Assembly (NCBI RefSeq): GCF_017826695.1
Contig: NZ_JAFFZW010000006.1
Span: 124,001-188,000 of the forward strand
Length of the DNA: 64,000 nucleotides
From: Pseudomonas alliivorans
GTDB taxonomy: Bacteria; Pseudomonadota; Gammaproteobacteria; Pseudomonadales; Pseudomonadaceae
Reading direction: 5' to 3'
Shown: one piece after another, positions 1 through 7,820 of the stretch
How positions within the stretch are numbered: the first letter of the stretch is position 1
How the letters are laid out: each line of letters begins with the position of its first letter
Notes under the pieces: model-generated
Seen by the model: only the letters and a program-made list of their open reading frames with translations
Database searches by the model: none
What the model was told of the DNA's origin: nothing
Translations under genes and position numbers: made by a program

Positions 1-375
1 GGCGAGGACATGGCCAGCTTTTACTTCGATCGCTATGGCATCGAAACCGTCAGCATCCGCATCGGTTCTTCATTTCCGGAACCGCAGAATCGCCGAATGA
101 TGAGCACCTGGCTCAGCTTCGATGACCTGACCCAACTGCTCGAGCGCTCCCTGTATACGCCCAATGTCGGCCACACCGTTGTGTACGGCGTGTCGGACAA
201 CAAGACCGTCTGGTGGGACAACCGTCTGGCCAGCCATCTGGGTTATACCCCGAAGGACAGCTCCGAAGTATTTCGCGACAAGGTCGAAGCCCAGCCGATG
301 CCCGCCGCCGATGATCCGGCCATGGTCTATCAGGGCGGCGCCTTTGTGGCTTCCGGGCCGTTTGGCGACGAGTAA
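1..375 (+). CDS. udh: Uronate dehydrogenase, 3' part (5' end outside window)
   Basis: The reading frame is open from the first base, so only the last ~124 residues are present. The sequence looks like the C-terminal third of an NAD-dependent short-chain (extended SDR) uronate dehydrogenase: a substrate-domain segment containing 'VSIRIGSSFPEP', 'MMSTWLSFDD' and 'VVYGVSDN..WWDN', a pattern I associate with Pseudomonas syringae Udh. Udh oxidises galacturonate or glucuronate at C1 to the aldaro-lactone in the cytosol. The next gene, a lactonase starting 44 bases downstream, would open that lactone, and the TRAP transporter beyond could import the uronate. The Rossmann nucleotide-binding half and catalytic Tyr-Lys lie outside the window, so the call rests on the C-terminus and context. 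Confidence 0.8.
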   Translation, partial: GEDMASFYFDRYGIETVSIRIGSSFPEPQNRRMMSTWLSFDDLTQLLERSLYTPNVGHTVVYGVSDNKTVWWDNRLASHLGYTPKDSSEVFRDKVEAQPMPAADDPAMVYQGGAFVASGPFGDE

Positions 376-419
376 CTACCGCTCATCTACAACTTGAACA
401 GTCTGGAGAAACGAGCGCC

Positions 420-1304
420 ATGGATGCCGAACTGATTCTGGATGCGCAAAACGCTACCGGTGAGAGCCCTGTCTGGAGCGCCCGCGATCAGGCGCTGTAT
501 TGGGTCGACATCCCGGCAGGCCACCTGCATCGCTGGAGCGCACGCGATGGCAGCACCCGTCACTGGAAAGCCCCGCAGATGCTGGCTTGCATCGCGGCCG
601 ACGGCAAAGGTGGCTGGGTCGCAGGCATGGGGACCGGCCTGTTTCATCTGCAGCCCGGCGACAGTGAAAGCCTGACCGCCACACCTCTGGTCGAGGTGAC
701 GCACGCACAGTCCGGCATGCGCTTCAATGATGGTCGTTGCGACCGTCAGGGGCGTTTCTGGGCCGGCACGATGCTGATGGACATGAATGCCGGTGCCGTG
801 GTGGGTGCGATGTATCGCTACAGCGCAGGGCAACAGACGCTGGAACCTGTGCTGAAAGACTTCATCGTGCCCAACGGTCTGGCGTTCAGCCCCGACGGCA
901 AGACGATGTACCTCTCCGATTCGCACCCCAGCGTGCAGAAAATCTGGGCATTCGATTACGACACCGACAGCGGCACCCCACACAACCGCCGCCTGTTCGT
1001 GGACATGAACAACCATCCGGGTCGCCCGGATGGCGCAGCCATCGACGCCGATGGCTGCTACTGGATCTGCGGCAACGATGCCGGCCTGATCCATCGTTTC
1101 ACCCCACAGGGCAAGCTCGACCAATCATTGGTCGTGCCCGTGAAAAAACCCGCCATGTGCGCATTCGGCGGTCCGAACATGGACACCCTGTTCGTGACCT
1201 CAATCCGCCCAGGCGGCGATCTGAGCGATCAACCACTCGCCGGTGGTGTGTTCGCTCTGCGGCCCGGCGTCAAAGGCCTGGAGGAGCCTGTTTTCCGGGA
1301 TTGA
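420..1304 (+). CDS. SMP-30/gluconolactonase family lactonase
   Basis: A 294-residue cytosolic six-bladed beta-propeller of the SMP-30/regucalcin/gluconolactonase family; length is normal. Family motifs are clear: 'ESPVW' near residue 15 (metal-ligand Glu), 'RFNDGRCDRQGRFWAGTM' near 101-118 (Asn/Asp metal and substrate ligands), 'PNGLAFSPDGKTMYLSDS' near 151-168 and 'RPDGAAIDADGCYW' near 203. It lies just after uronate dehydrogenase and before a TRAP transporter, so the likely substrate is the galactaro- or glucaro-lactone made by Udh, giving the open aldarate. A GGAG ribosome site sits 11 bases before the ATG. The family assignment is secure; the exact lactone is inference from context. Confidence 0.88.
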   Translation: MDAELILDAQNATGESPVWSARDQALYWVDIPAGHLHRWSARDGSTRHWKAPQMLACIAADGKGGWVAGMGTGLFHLQPGDSESLTATPLVEVTHAQSGMRFNDGRCDRQGRFWAGTMLMDMNAGAVVGAMYRYSAGQQTLEPVLKDFIVPNGLAFSPDGKTMYLSDSHPSVQKIWAFDYDTDSGTPHNRRLFVDMNNHPGRPDGAAIDADGCYWICGNDAGLIHRFTPQGKLDQSLVVPVKKPAMCAFGGPNMDTLFVTSIRPGGDLSDQPLAGGVFALRPGVKGLEEPVFRD

Positions 1305-1385
1305 TCCACACACTGAGCCACCACACTGAAGCAACAGCACTGAACCCAATAGCACCGACCAAAAACAAGAAAATCGGAGATATCC

Positions 1386-2408
1386 ATGGACTTCAAACGC
1401 ACACTTCTCATCGCTGCACTTCCGCTCGCGTTCTGCATGTCTGGCATCGCGCAGGCCGAAGTAAAAATCAAGTTCGCCGAAGTGCACCCTGCCGGTTATC
1501 CGCCGGTGGTGGCCGAGCAGAACATGGGCAAAAAGCTGCAGGAAGAAACCAAGGGCGAGATCAGCTTCAAGATGTTCGCCGGTGGCGTGCTGGGCTCGGA
1601 GAAGGAAGTCGTCGAGCAGGTACAGTCCGGCGCCATCCAGATGACCCGCGTCAGTCTCGGCATCGTCGGCCCCGTAGTGCCGGACGTCAACGCGTTCAAC
1701 CTGCCGTTCGTATTCCGTGACCAGGCGCACATGCGCACCATCATCGATGGCGAAATCGGTCAGGAGATGCTCGACAAGATCACCAACTCCAACTTCAACA
1801 TGGTCGCTCTGGCCTGGATGGACGGTGGCACGCGCAACCTGTACACCAAGAAGCCGGTACGCAGCATCGCCGACCTCAAGGGCATGAAGATTCGCGTCCA
1901 GGGCAACCCGGTGTTCATCGATACCATCAACGACATGGGCGGCAACGGCATCGCCATGGCCACCGGCGAGATTTTCAGCGCCTTGCAGACTGGCGTGATC
2001 GACGGCGCGGAAAACAATCCGCCGACCTACTTCCAGCACAACCACTACCAGAACGCCAAGTTCTACACCATGACCGAGCACTTGATTCTGCCTGAGCCGG
2101 TGGTGATATCGAAAACCACCTGGACCAAGCTGACTCCGGATCAACAGACGCTGGTGAAGAAGCTGGCGCGCGAAGCGCAGATGGAAGAGCGCAAGCTGTG
2201 GGACGCCGCATCGGCCGCCGATGAAGCCAAGCTCAAGGCCGCAGGTGTGGAATTCATCACCCTCACTCCAGAGCAGAAGAAGGCCTTTTATGACGCGACC
2301 CAGGCGGTTCGTGACAAATACGGCGCGCCTTACAAGGATCTGATCAGCCGTATCGAAGCGGTCCAGACCGATCCTGCGCTGATGGCAAAAACCCAAGCTG
2401 CCCAATAA
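1386..2408 (+). CDS. TRAP transporter substrate-binding protein (DctP family)
   Basis: A 340-residue periplasmic solute receptor of a tripartite ATP-independent (TRAP) importer. It begins with a Sec signal peptide ('MDFKRTLLIAALPLAF...IAQA', cleavage about residue 24) and then a DctP fold. It contains the family helix 'ADLKGMKIRVQGNPV' near 164-178, whose Arg usually salt-bridges the substrate carboxylate, and 'EIFSALQTGVIDGAENNPPTY' near 195-215. A strong GGAGA site precedes the ATG. It is followed by the two membrane subunits on the same strand. Because it sits behind uronate dehydrogenase and a lactonase, the cargo is probably a hexuronate or aldarate; this is inferred, not read from the binding site. 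Confidence 0.92.
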   Translation: MDFKRTLLIAALPLAFCMSGIAQAEVKIKFAEVHPAGYPPVVAEQNMGKKLQEETKGEISFKMFAGGVLGSEKEVVEQVQSGAIQMTRVSLGIVGPVVPDVNAFNLPFVFRDQAHMRTIIDGEIGQEMLDKITNSNFNMVALAWMDGGTRNLYTKKPVRSIADLKGMKIRVQGNPVFIDTINDMGGNGIAMATGEIFSALQTGVIDGAENNPPTYFQHNHYQNAKFYTMTEHLILPEPVVISKTTWTKLTPDQQTLVKKLAREAQMEERKLWDAASAADEAKLKAAGVEFITLTPEQKKAFYDATQAVRDKYGAPYKDLISRIEAVQTDPALMAKTQAAQ

Positions 2409-2430
2409 GACAGTCCAATAACGCCGCGGG

Positions 2431-2452
2431 GGCGAGCGAGAGCTCGTTCGCC
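2431..2452 (+). other. Intercistronic hairpin between TRAP receptor and permease genes
   Basis: An imperfect inverted repeat, GGCGAGCGAG at 2431 against CTCGTTCGCC ending at 2452 (one G-U pair), lies in the 63-base gap between the binding-protein stop and the small-permease start. No U-run follows, so it is not a classic terminator. Such hairpins can stabilise upstream mRNA and raise binding protein over permease; that role is inferred. Confidence 0.45.
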
Positions 2453-2471
2453 GCCGCTGTGGTGAGCCTCC

Positions 2472-2999
2472 ATGAAAAATACGTTATTGCGCATCAACGA
2501 CACGCTTTACAGGGTTTGTATCGGGATTGCGGGTCTGTCGGTCCTGATCATGACCCTGATCATTCCCTGGGGTATTTTCGCCCGTTACGTGCTGGGCAGC
2601 GGCTCCAGCTGGCCGGAACCGGTCGCCATTCTGCTGATGGTGGTGTTCACCTTCTTCGGGGCTGCGGCCAGTTATCGCGCAGGCGCGCACATGGCGGTGG
2701 CCATGGCGGTCGACCGCATGCCGGTGCAGTTGCGCAATGTGGCTGTAGTGGTCGTACAGATCCTGATGGCCATCGTCGCGCTGTTCATGATCTTCAAGGG
2801 ATTCAAGCTGTGCGCCACCACCTGGAATCAGTTCCTGGGTGAATTGCCAGATCTGCGGGTCGGCATCTCGTATCTGCCGATTCCCATCGGCGGCATCGTA
2901 ACCCTGATTTTCGTTCTGGAAAGGATGTTCCTGGGTGACCAGAGTCACCGCTCCGTCATGCGGTTCGACGTCATTGAAGAAAGCGAAGGTGCCGCATAA
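2472..2999 (+). CDS. TRAP transporter small permease (DctQ family)
   Basis: A 175-residue integral membrane protein with about four hydrophobic segments (roughly residues 16-38, 50-70, 88-112 and 130-150). It has the DctQ signature 'FARYVLGSGSSWPEP' near residues 35-50, including the conserved Arg and Trp-Pro-Glu. It pairs with the large permease that begins at the base right after its stop codon, implying translational coupling. A start 13 bases upstream in another frame was rejected because the protein from it does not resemble the family. Confidence 0.93.
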   Translation: MKNTLLRINDTLYRVCIGIAGLSVLIMTLIIPWGIFARYVLGSGSSWPEPVAILLMVVFTFFGAAASYRAGAHMAVAMAVDRMPVQLRNVAVVVVQILMAIVALFMIFKGFKLCATTWNQFLGELPDLRVGISYLPIPIGGIVTLIFVLERMFLGDQSHRSVMRFDVIEESEGAA

Positions 3000-4280
3000 A
3001 TGGACGCATTGATACTGTTGGGCAGCTTTATCGCACTGATCCTCATCGGCATGCCCGTGGCCTATGCGCTAGGTCTGTCGGCACTGATCGGTGCCTGGTG
3101 GATCGAGATCCCGGCCGACGCCCTGATGATTCAGATCGCAGGCGGCGTGAACAAATTCTCGCTGCTGGCGATTCCGTTCTTCGTGCTGGCCGGTGCGATC
3201 ATGGCCGAAGGCGGCATGTCACGAAGGCTGGTGGCCTTTGCCGGGGTGCTGGTGGGCTTCGTGCGCGGAGGGCTGTCACTGGTCAACATCGTGGCCTCGA
3301 CCTTCTTCGGCGCAATCTCCGGTTCGTCCGTCGCGGACACCGCCTCGGTGGGCTCGGTGCTGATCCCGGAAATGGAACGCAACGGCTACCCTCGGGATTT
3401 CTCGACTGCCGTCACGGTGAGCGGCTCGGTGCAGGCCCTGCTGACACCTCCCAGCCACAACTCGGTGCTCTACTCGCTGGCCGCAGGCGGCACGGTGTCC
3501 ATCGCGTCGCTGTTCATGGCCGGGATCATGCCGGGCCTGTTGCTCAGTGCGGTGATGATGGGCCTGTGCATGATCTTCGCCCGCAAGCGCAACTACCCGA
3601 AAGGCGAAGTGATTCCGATGCGCCAGGCGCTGAAGATTGCTGGCGAAGCGCTGTGGGGCATGATGGCGCTGGTGATTATTCTGGGCGGCATCCTGTCCGG
3701 CGTGTTCACGGCGACCGAATCGGCCTCCATCGCCGTGGTCTGGTCGTTCTTCGTGACCATGTTCATCTACCGTGACTACAAGTGGCGCGACCTGCCCAAG
3801 CTGATGCACCGGGCGGCACGGACCATTTCCATCGTGATGATTCTGATCGGTTTCGCCGCCAGCTTCGGGTACATCCTGACGCTGATGGAAATTCCGATGA
3901 AGATCACCACGGCGTTTCTGACCCTGTCGGATAACCGTTACGTGATCCTGATGTGCATCAACGTGATGTTGCTGCTGTTGGGCACCATCATGGACATGGC
4001 ACCGCTCATCCTGATCCTGACGCCGATCCTGCTGCCCGTGATCACCAGTGTCGGCGTAGACCCGGTGCACTTCGGCATGATCATGCTGGTCAACCTCGGT
4101 ATCGGCCTGATCACACCGCCGGTGGGTGCAGTGCTGTTCGTGGGCGCGGCGGTGGGTAAAGTCACCATCGAAGCGACCGTAAAAGCCCTGCTGCCATTCT
4201 ACCTGGCCCTGTTCATGGTTCTGATGCTGGTGACCTACATTCCGGCAATCTCGCTTTGGCTGCCAGGCGCTGTGCTCTGA
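3000..4280 (+). CDS. TRAP transporter large permease (DctM family)
   Basis: A 426-residue multi-spanning inner-membrane subunit, the sodium-coupled transport channel of the TRAP system. Family features are clear: 'GMPVAYALGLSALIG' at the N-terminus, 'STFFGAISGSSVADTASVGSVLIPEM' near 100-125 (the first ion/substrate hairpin motif), and 'NLGIGLITPPVGAVLFVGAAVGK' near 365-387 (the second). Length is standard for DctM. The ATG starts immediately after the DctQ stop. A strong hairpin follows 15 bases downstream and probably ends the transport operon. Cargo is inferred to be a uronate or aldarate from the upstream genes. Confidence 0.95.
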   Translation: MDALILLGSFIALILIGMPVAYALGLSALIGAWWIEIPADALMIQIAGGVNKFSLLAIPFFVLAGAIMAEGGMSRRLVAFAGVLVGFVRGGLSLVNIVASTFFGAISGSSVADTASVGSVLIPEMERNGYPRDFSTAVTVSGSVQALLTPPSHNSVLYSLAAGGTVSIASLFMAGIMPGLLLSAVMMGLCMIFARKRNYPKGEVIPMRQALKIAGEALWGMMALVIILGGILSGVFTATESASIAVVWSFFVTMFIYRDYKWRDLPKLMHRAARTISIVMILIGFAASFGYILTLMEIPMKITTAFLTLSDNRYVILMCINVMLLLLGTIMDMAPLILILTPILLPVITSVGVDPVHFGMIMLVNLGIGLITPPVGAVLFVGAAVGKVTIEATVKALLPFYLALFMVLMLVTYIPAISLWLPGAVL

Positions 4281-4294
4281 ACCTTCGTTACTGA

Positions 4295-4346
4295 CTGTCA
4301 GCCCTCGCGAGCGCCTGTTCGCGAGGGTCGTGACAGCACCGCTTTT
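4295..4346 (+). terminator. Rho-independent terminator after the TRAP operon
   Basis: A long stem has CCCTCGCGA at 4302-4310 pairing with TCGCGAGGG at 4319-4327. It is extended by an outer CTGTCA (4295-4300) / TGACAG (4331-4336) pair and followed by a TTTTT run at about 4342-4346. It lies 15 bases after the large-permease stop. Confidence 0.75.
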
Positions 4347-4370
4347 TCCAGCCAAGGAGGCTGGTCCCGC

Positions 4371-5351
4371 ATGTCCGCCCCTGCCCTGTTCCCCCGCCAC
4401 ATCGCCGTCCTGATACTGGCGCTGCTGGCTTGTTCCTTTGCCGGCAATCACATTGCCGCACGCATTGCCTTCGACCATGACACCGGCCTGCTGCTGGCGA
4501 TTCTGTGTCGCTCCGGTGTCACCCTGCTGGTGCTGGTCAGTCTGGTGCTGCTGCAACGCGAACGGCTCAACCTGCCCGCCAGCACCTGGCGCTGGCAACT
4601 GCTGCTGGGATTGCTGATCGCGACCCAGAGCTTCTGCATCTACTCGGCCGTGGCACGTATCCCGGTCGCACTGGCCTTGCTGGTGGTCAACGTCTCACCG
4701 ATCCTGCTGGCGCTGCTGACCTGGGCGCTGGGCGGTTCAGCCCCGACGCGCCGCGCCGCTGCGTTGATGGGTCTGATCCTGTTCGGTCTGGTGCTGGCAC
4801 TTGACGTGCCACACCGGCTGTCCAACCCCGGCAGCAGCGAACCCCAGTGGCTGGAAGGCATTGCCTACGCCTTTACCGCAGCGGTGGTGTTTGCCTTCGC
4901 GCTGTGGATCACCGACAACAAGCTGTCCAGCATGCGCGGGACAGTGCGCAGCATGCTGACCATGGTTGTGGTGTTCATCGCTGCCGCCGTGGCCGGTGCC
5001 AGCGGCCTGCTGCCCGGCGGCGTGGACCTGCCGACAAGCCGCATCGGCTGGACAGCGCTGGCGAGTCTGGTACTGCTGTATGGCGTTGGTTTTTCGCTGC
5101 TGTTCATCTGCATGGCGCGCCTGGACATCGCCCGCAATGCGCCGGTCATGAACATCGAACCGGTGGCGAGCCTGCTGTTTGGCTGGTTGATTCTTGATCA
5201 ACTGCTCAGCAGCGGCCAGGTCATCGGTGGGTTGATCGTGGTCAGTGGTATCGTCCTGCTGACCTGGCGTCGCGCCACACCGCCTTCACCGCCGAAATCC
5301 GTCACTTCCGAAAAGGCTCCGTACCATGCCCGCGAACGTTCTGACCCTTGA
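4371..5351 (+). CDS. EamA/DMT family transporter
   Basis: A 326-residue inner-membrane protein with about ten hydrophobic segments in two EamA repeats (roughly residues 10-145 and 160-300), typical of drug/metabolite exporters. A GGAGG site lies ~11 bases before the ATG. The last 26 bases overlap the start of the aldose 1-epimerase gene, suggesting co-expression. The substrate cannot be read from sequence. The setting between uronate genes and an epimerase suggests sugar-related traffic, but many EamA proteins export amino acids, so no specific cargo is proposed. Confidence 0.85.
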   Translation: MSAPALFPRHIAVLILALLACSFAGNHIAARIAFDHDTGLLLAILCRSGVTLLVLVSLVLLQRERLNLPASTWRWQLLLGLLIATQSFCIYSAVARIPVALALLVVNVSPILLALLTWALGGSAPTRRAAALMGLILFGLVLALDVPHRLSNPGSSEPQWLEGIAYAFTAAVVFAFALWITDNKLSSMRGTVRSMLTMVVVFIAAAVAGASGLLPGGVDLPTSRIGWTALASLVLLYGVGFSLLFICMARLDIARNAPVMNIEPVASLLFGWLILDQLLSSGQVIGGLIVVSGIVLLTWRRATPPSPPKSVTSEKAPYHARERSDP

Positions 5352-6195
5352 AGACGGCCTGACCCGGCTGACCCTTGCCCCCGAAACGGGCGGCAGTCTC
5401 GTCAACTGGACGGTTCTGAGCAGCGGTCAGCCATTGCTGCGCCCCAGTTCAGATGAAGCCCTGGCCGCAGGCACGCCTCGCAAGCTGGCGCTCTACCCGC
5501 TGGCACCCTGGTCCAACCGTATCGGCAACGGCGGCTTCGACACACCCGATGGCTGGCTTGCTCTGTCGCCCAATAGCGCCAACGACGCGCTGCCCATTCA
5601 CGGCAGCGCCTGGCAACAGCCCTGGGACGTGATCGAGCAGACGGACACACACGTTTGCCTGCAACTCGACAGTCAGATCCCGTTCGCCTATCAGGCCCGA
5701 CTGCGCTACACGCTGCGCGACGGCCGGTTGAACATCGAACTGCGCACCACTCATCTGGACAGCCGCGCAGCCTGGCACGGACTGGGCCTGCACCCGTATC
5801 TGCCGCGCACGCCAGACACACGTCTGCTGGCCAAGGCTTCGCAGGTCTGGCTGTGCGACGAAGCAGGCCTGCCCACTGAATTGCGGGACCTGCCTGACGA
5901 ATGGAATTTTCGCAACGGCAACAGCCTGCCCCATGCGAAGCTGGACAACGGTTTCACCGAATGGGATGGCCACAGCATCATCCGCCAGCCCGACCTGGGC
6001 TACGAACTGCACTGTGAGGCCAGCGGCAGCGAATACTTTCTGGTTTTCTGCCCGCCGGGGCTGGATTTCTTCTGCTTCGAACCGGTCAGCCACCCGGTCA
6101 ACGCCCATCACATGCCGGGGCATCCGGGGCTGAAGCTGTTGCAGCAGGGAGAATCCATGACGCTGGGGTTCAGCCTGCTTTACCGGGCGCTTTAG
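5326..6195 (+). CDS. Aldose 1-epimerase family protein
   Basis: A 289-residue cytosolic galactose-mutarotase-like beta-sandwich protein. Signatures include 'LYPLAPWSNRIGNGGF' near 57-72 (the N-R-I motif), 'LPIHGSAWQQPWDV' near 88-101 (the catalytic-type His) and 'WHGLGLHPYLPR' near 149-160 (second conserved His and Pro-Tyr). A late 'EPVSHPVNAHHMPGHPGL' near 252 matches the family's substrate-binding C-terminus. It interconverts alpha and beta anomers of a hexose or hexuronate. It overlaps the preceding permease gene by 26 bases and has its own AAAGG site. Uronate pathways often carry such mutarotases because the dehydrogenase uses one anomer. Substrate is inferred. Confidence 0.85.
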   Translation: MPANVLTLEDGLTRLTLAPETGGSLVNWTVLSSGQPLLRPSSDEALAAGTPRKLALYPLAPWSNRIGNGGFDTPDGWLALSPNSANDALPIHGSAWQQPWDVIEQTDTHVCLQLDSQIPFAYQARLRYTLRDGRLNIELRTTHLDSRAAWHGLGLHPYLPRTPDTRLLAKASQVWLCDEAGLPTELRDLPDEWNFRNGNSLPHAKLDNGFTEWDGHSIIRQPDLGYELHCEASGSEYFLVFCPPGLDFFCFEPVSHPVNAHHMPGHPGLKLLQQGESMTLGFSLLYRAL

Positions 6196-6533
6196 TCCAC
6201 CGATTCATTCGCCATGACCAGCACCGAACGGCCACTCATCCTGACAAGGCCGGCGGGGCTGGCACAGTCGCCATCAATCATGGAATCGCCCAGCATGAAG
6301 ACACTGTCGGCGACGCCTTCATGAAAGAGCGTGAACAGCCTGTATAAGGCTTGCGCGTAAACGACAGGGTCACCTGGTACGCCCTTTATGGCACCTGACG
6401 CGACCTGTCCCGCCAGACCTGATAAACATCCGCCCAACGCACCTTCTTTCCCCTGTGATCCGTTCCCGCTGCGCCTGCGTAACACAAAGGCGTTCCGAAC
6501 CAAAACCAGACAACAACGATCAGAAGGTGGATC
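6196..6533. other. 338-base region holding the sigma-factor promoter
   Basis: No convincing protein gene was found. A minus-strand frame is open through the region but lacks a plausible start with a ribosome site. The right part carries the ECF-type promoter described separately and a purine-rich ribosome site just before 6534. Confidence 0.5.
6456..6483 (+). promoter_or_regulatory. ECF (RpoE/ChrR-type) autoregulatory promoter
   Basis: TGATCC at 6456-6461 is followed after exactly 18 bases by TAAC (6480-6483; CGTAAC from 6478). This resembles the TGATC -35 and TAA-type -10 used by ECF11 sigma factors such as Rhodobacter sphaeroides RpoE. It lies ~50 bases before the sigma-factor ATG, as expected for autoregulation. 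It was recognised by eye and no matrix scan was done. Confidence 0.65.
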
Positions 6534-7142
6534 ATGAGCATAACTGCCAGTCTCAGGACCTTCTGTCACTTGTCCACCCCATCCAGCGATTCGCCGATAA
6601 CCCGACTTTGGATCAACGAAGTCAATGCCGTGGCCCGCCAGCAGGACCGCGACAGCTTCATGCGCATTTACGATCACTTCGCGCCGCGTCTGTTGCGTTA
6701 CCTGACCGGGTTGAACGTGCCGGAAGGTCAGGCCGAAGAACTGGTGCAGGAGGTGCTGCTCAGGCTTTGGCACAAGGCCGATACGTTCGACCCCAGCAAG
6801 GCGAGTCTGGGCACCTGGCTGTTCCGGATTGCGCGCAACCTGTACATCGACAGCGTGCGCAAGGACCGAGGCTGGGTGCAGGTACAGAATTCACTGGAAC
6901 AACTTGAACGCCTGGAAGCACCACAGGACCGAACGCTCGATTACAGCCAGCGTCAGGAGCAACAACTGGCCTCGGCCATCCAGAACCTGCCGACCGATCA
7001 AGCCAAGGTGCTACGCATGTCCTATTTCGAGGCGCTCAGCCATCGCGAAATTTCCGAACGTCTCGGTATGCCGCTGGGCACCGTCAAGTCCTGCCTGCGA
7101 CTGGCCTTCCAGAAACTGCGCTCCCGGATCGAGGAGTCCTGA
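6534..7142 (+). CDS. ECF sigma factor, RpoE/ECF11 type
   Basis: A 202-residue RNA polymerase sigma factor with only regions 2 and 4. Region 2 spans about residues 40-110 ('YDHFAPRLLRYLTGL', 'EELVQEVLLRLWHKADTFDP', 'LGTWLFRIARNLYID'). Region 4 spans about 140-200 ('LPTDQAKVLRMSYFEALSHREISERLGMPLGTVKS'), which contains the -35-binding helix-turn-helix. The ATG at 6534 follows AGAAGGTGG closely; homologues may start nearer residue 27, so ~25 extra N-terminal residues are possible. It overlaps the anti-sigma gene by one base (TGATG). The pairing with a ChrR-type anti-sigma and the cognate promoter upstream suggest a singlet-oxygen or related photooxidative stress response, by analogy with Rhodobacter. 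Confidence 0.92.
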   Translation: MSITASLRTFCHLSTPSSDSPITRLWINEVNAVARQQDRDSFMRIYDHFAPRLLRYLTGLNVPEGQAEELVQEVLLRLWHKADTFDPSKASLGTWLFRIARNLYIDSVRKDRGWVQVQNSLEQLERLEAPQDRTLDYSQRQEQQLASAIQNLPTDQAKVLRMSYFEALSHREISERLGMPLGTVKSCLRLAFQKLRSRIEES

Positions 7143-7798
7143 TGAATATGTTAAGACACCCGGATGATTCGACACTGATCAGCTACGCCGCTGGCGCGCT
7201 GGCACAAAGCATCGCGCTGGTCACGGCAGCGCACCTGGAGCGTTGTCCGGTATGCCGGGCAAGGTTGAGGGAGGCAGAACTGATCGGCGGCGTGCTGATG
7301 CAGCAGCACAGCAGCACCGTGGTGCCGTTGCGTGGACGCGCCGCAATGCTTGAACGTCTGAACGAACCTGCTTCGCAGCAGAGCCAGGCGATCAACCCAT
7401 TGCTGGCCTCCAATGAAGACCCCGATTTGCTGCCCGCGTGCCTGCAGGCGCATTTCGGCCAGTACCTGAGTCAGTTGAAGTGGAAAACGCTCGCGCCCGG
7501 CGTGCAGCGTGTGCGGGCTGAAGGTATCGCGCAGGGCACTCTCATGCTGCTGAAAAGCGCGCCCGGCGTCAGCATGCCGATGCACAGTCACAGCGGCAGT
7601 GAAATGACCATGGTACTCAAAGGTTCCTTCCAGGACGAAATGGGCGATTTCAAGGCAGGCGACATTGCCGATCTGGACAGTGACGTCCATCACCAGCCTG
7701 TCGCCGATGGAGAATGCATCTGCCTGCTCGCTACCGATTCGCCACTGCGTTTTCACGGCCTGTTTGCGCGCATCATGCAGCCGTTCATCGGTATCTGA
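7142..7798 (+). CDS. chrR: ChrR-type zinc anti-sigma factor with cupin domain
   Basis: A 218-residue cytosolic anti-sigma factor with two domains. The N-terminal ZAS domain carries H6, H31, C35 and C38 (in 'AAHLERCPVCRA'), the zinc-ligand set and spacing I recall for Rhodobacter ChrR. The C-terminal cupin (about residues 110-205) has 'MPMHSHSGSEMTMVLKGSF' and 'DSDVHHQP', giving the histidine/glutamate metal site thought to sense the stress signal. It holds the ECF sigma factor inactive until stress releases it. Its ATG overlaps the sigma-factor TGA, so the pair is translationally coupled and is probably expressed from the TGATCC promoter at 6456. Confidence 0.92.
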   Translation: MNMLRHPDDSTLISYAAGALAQSIALVTAAHLERCPVCRARLREAELIGGVLMQQHSSTVVPLRGRAAMLERLNEPASQQSQAINPLLASNEDPDLLPACLQAHFGQYLSQLKWKTLAPGVQRVRAEGIAQGTLMLLKSAPGVSMPMHSHSGSEMTMVLKGSFQDEMGDFKAGDIADLDSDVHHQPVADGECICLLATDSPLRFHGLFARIMQPFIGI

Positions 7799-7820
7799 CT
7801 GAACGGCTGCAACGCAGCTG

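Noticed and set aside
1200..2405. Long minus-strand frame (~400 codons) opposite the TRAP receptor gene
   Set aside because: It is the complement shadow of a clear DctP gene in GC-rich DNA, is histidine- and valine-biased and matches no family.
3276..4598. Long minus-strand frame (~440 codons) opposite DctM
   Set aside because: Composition is dominated by His, Gln and Asp from the reverse of membrane-protein codons; no ribosome site; DctM is certain.
6192..6773. Minus-strand frame whose end (LSGLAGQVASG...LVMANESVD) looks protein-like
   Set aside because: It runs into the sigma-factor gene on the other strand and has no start codon with a ribosome site in the non-overlapping part.
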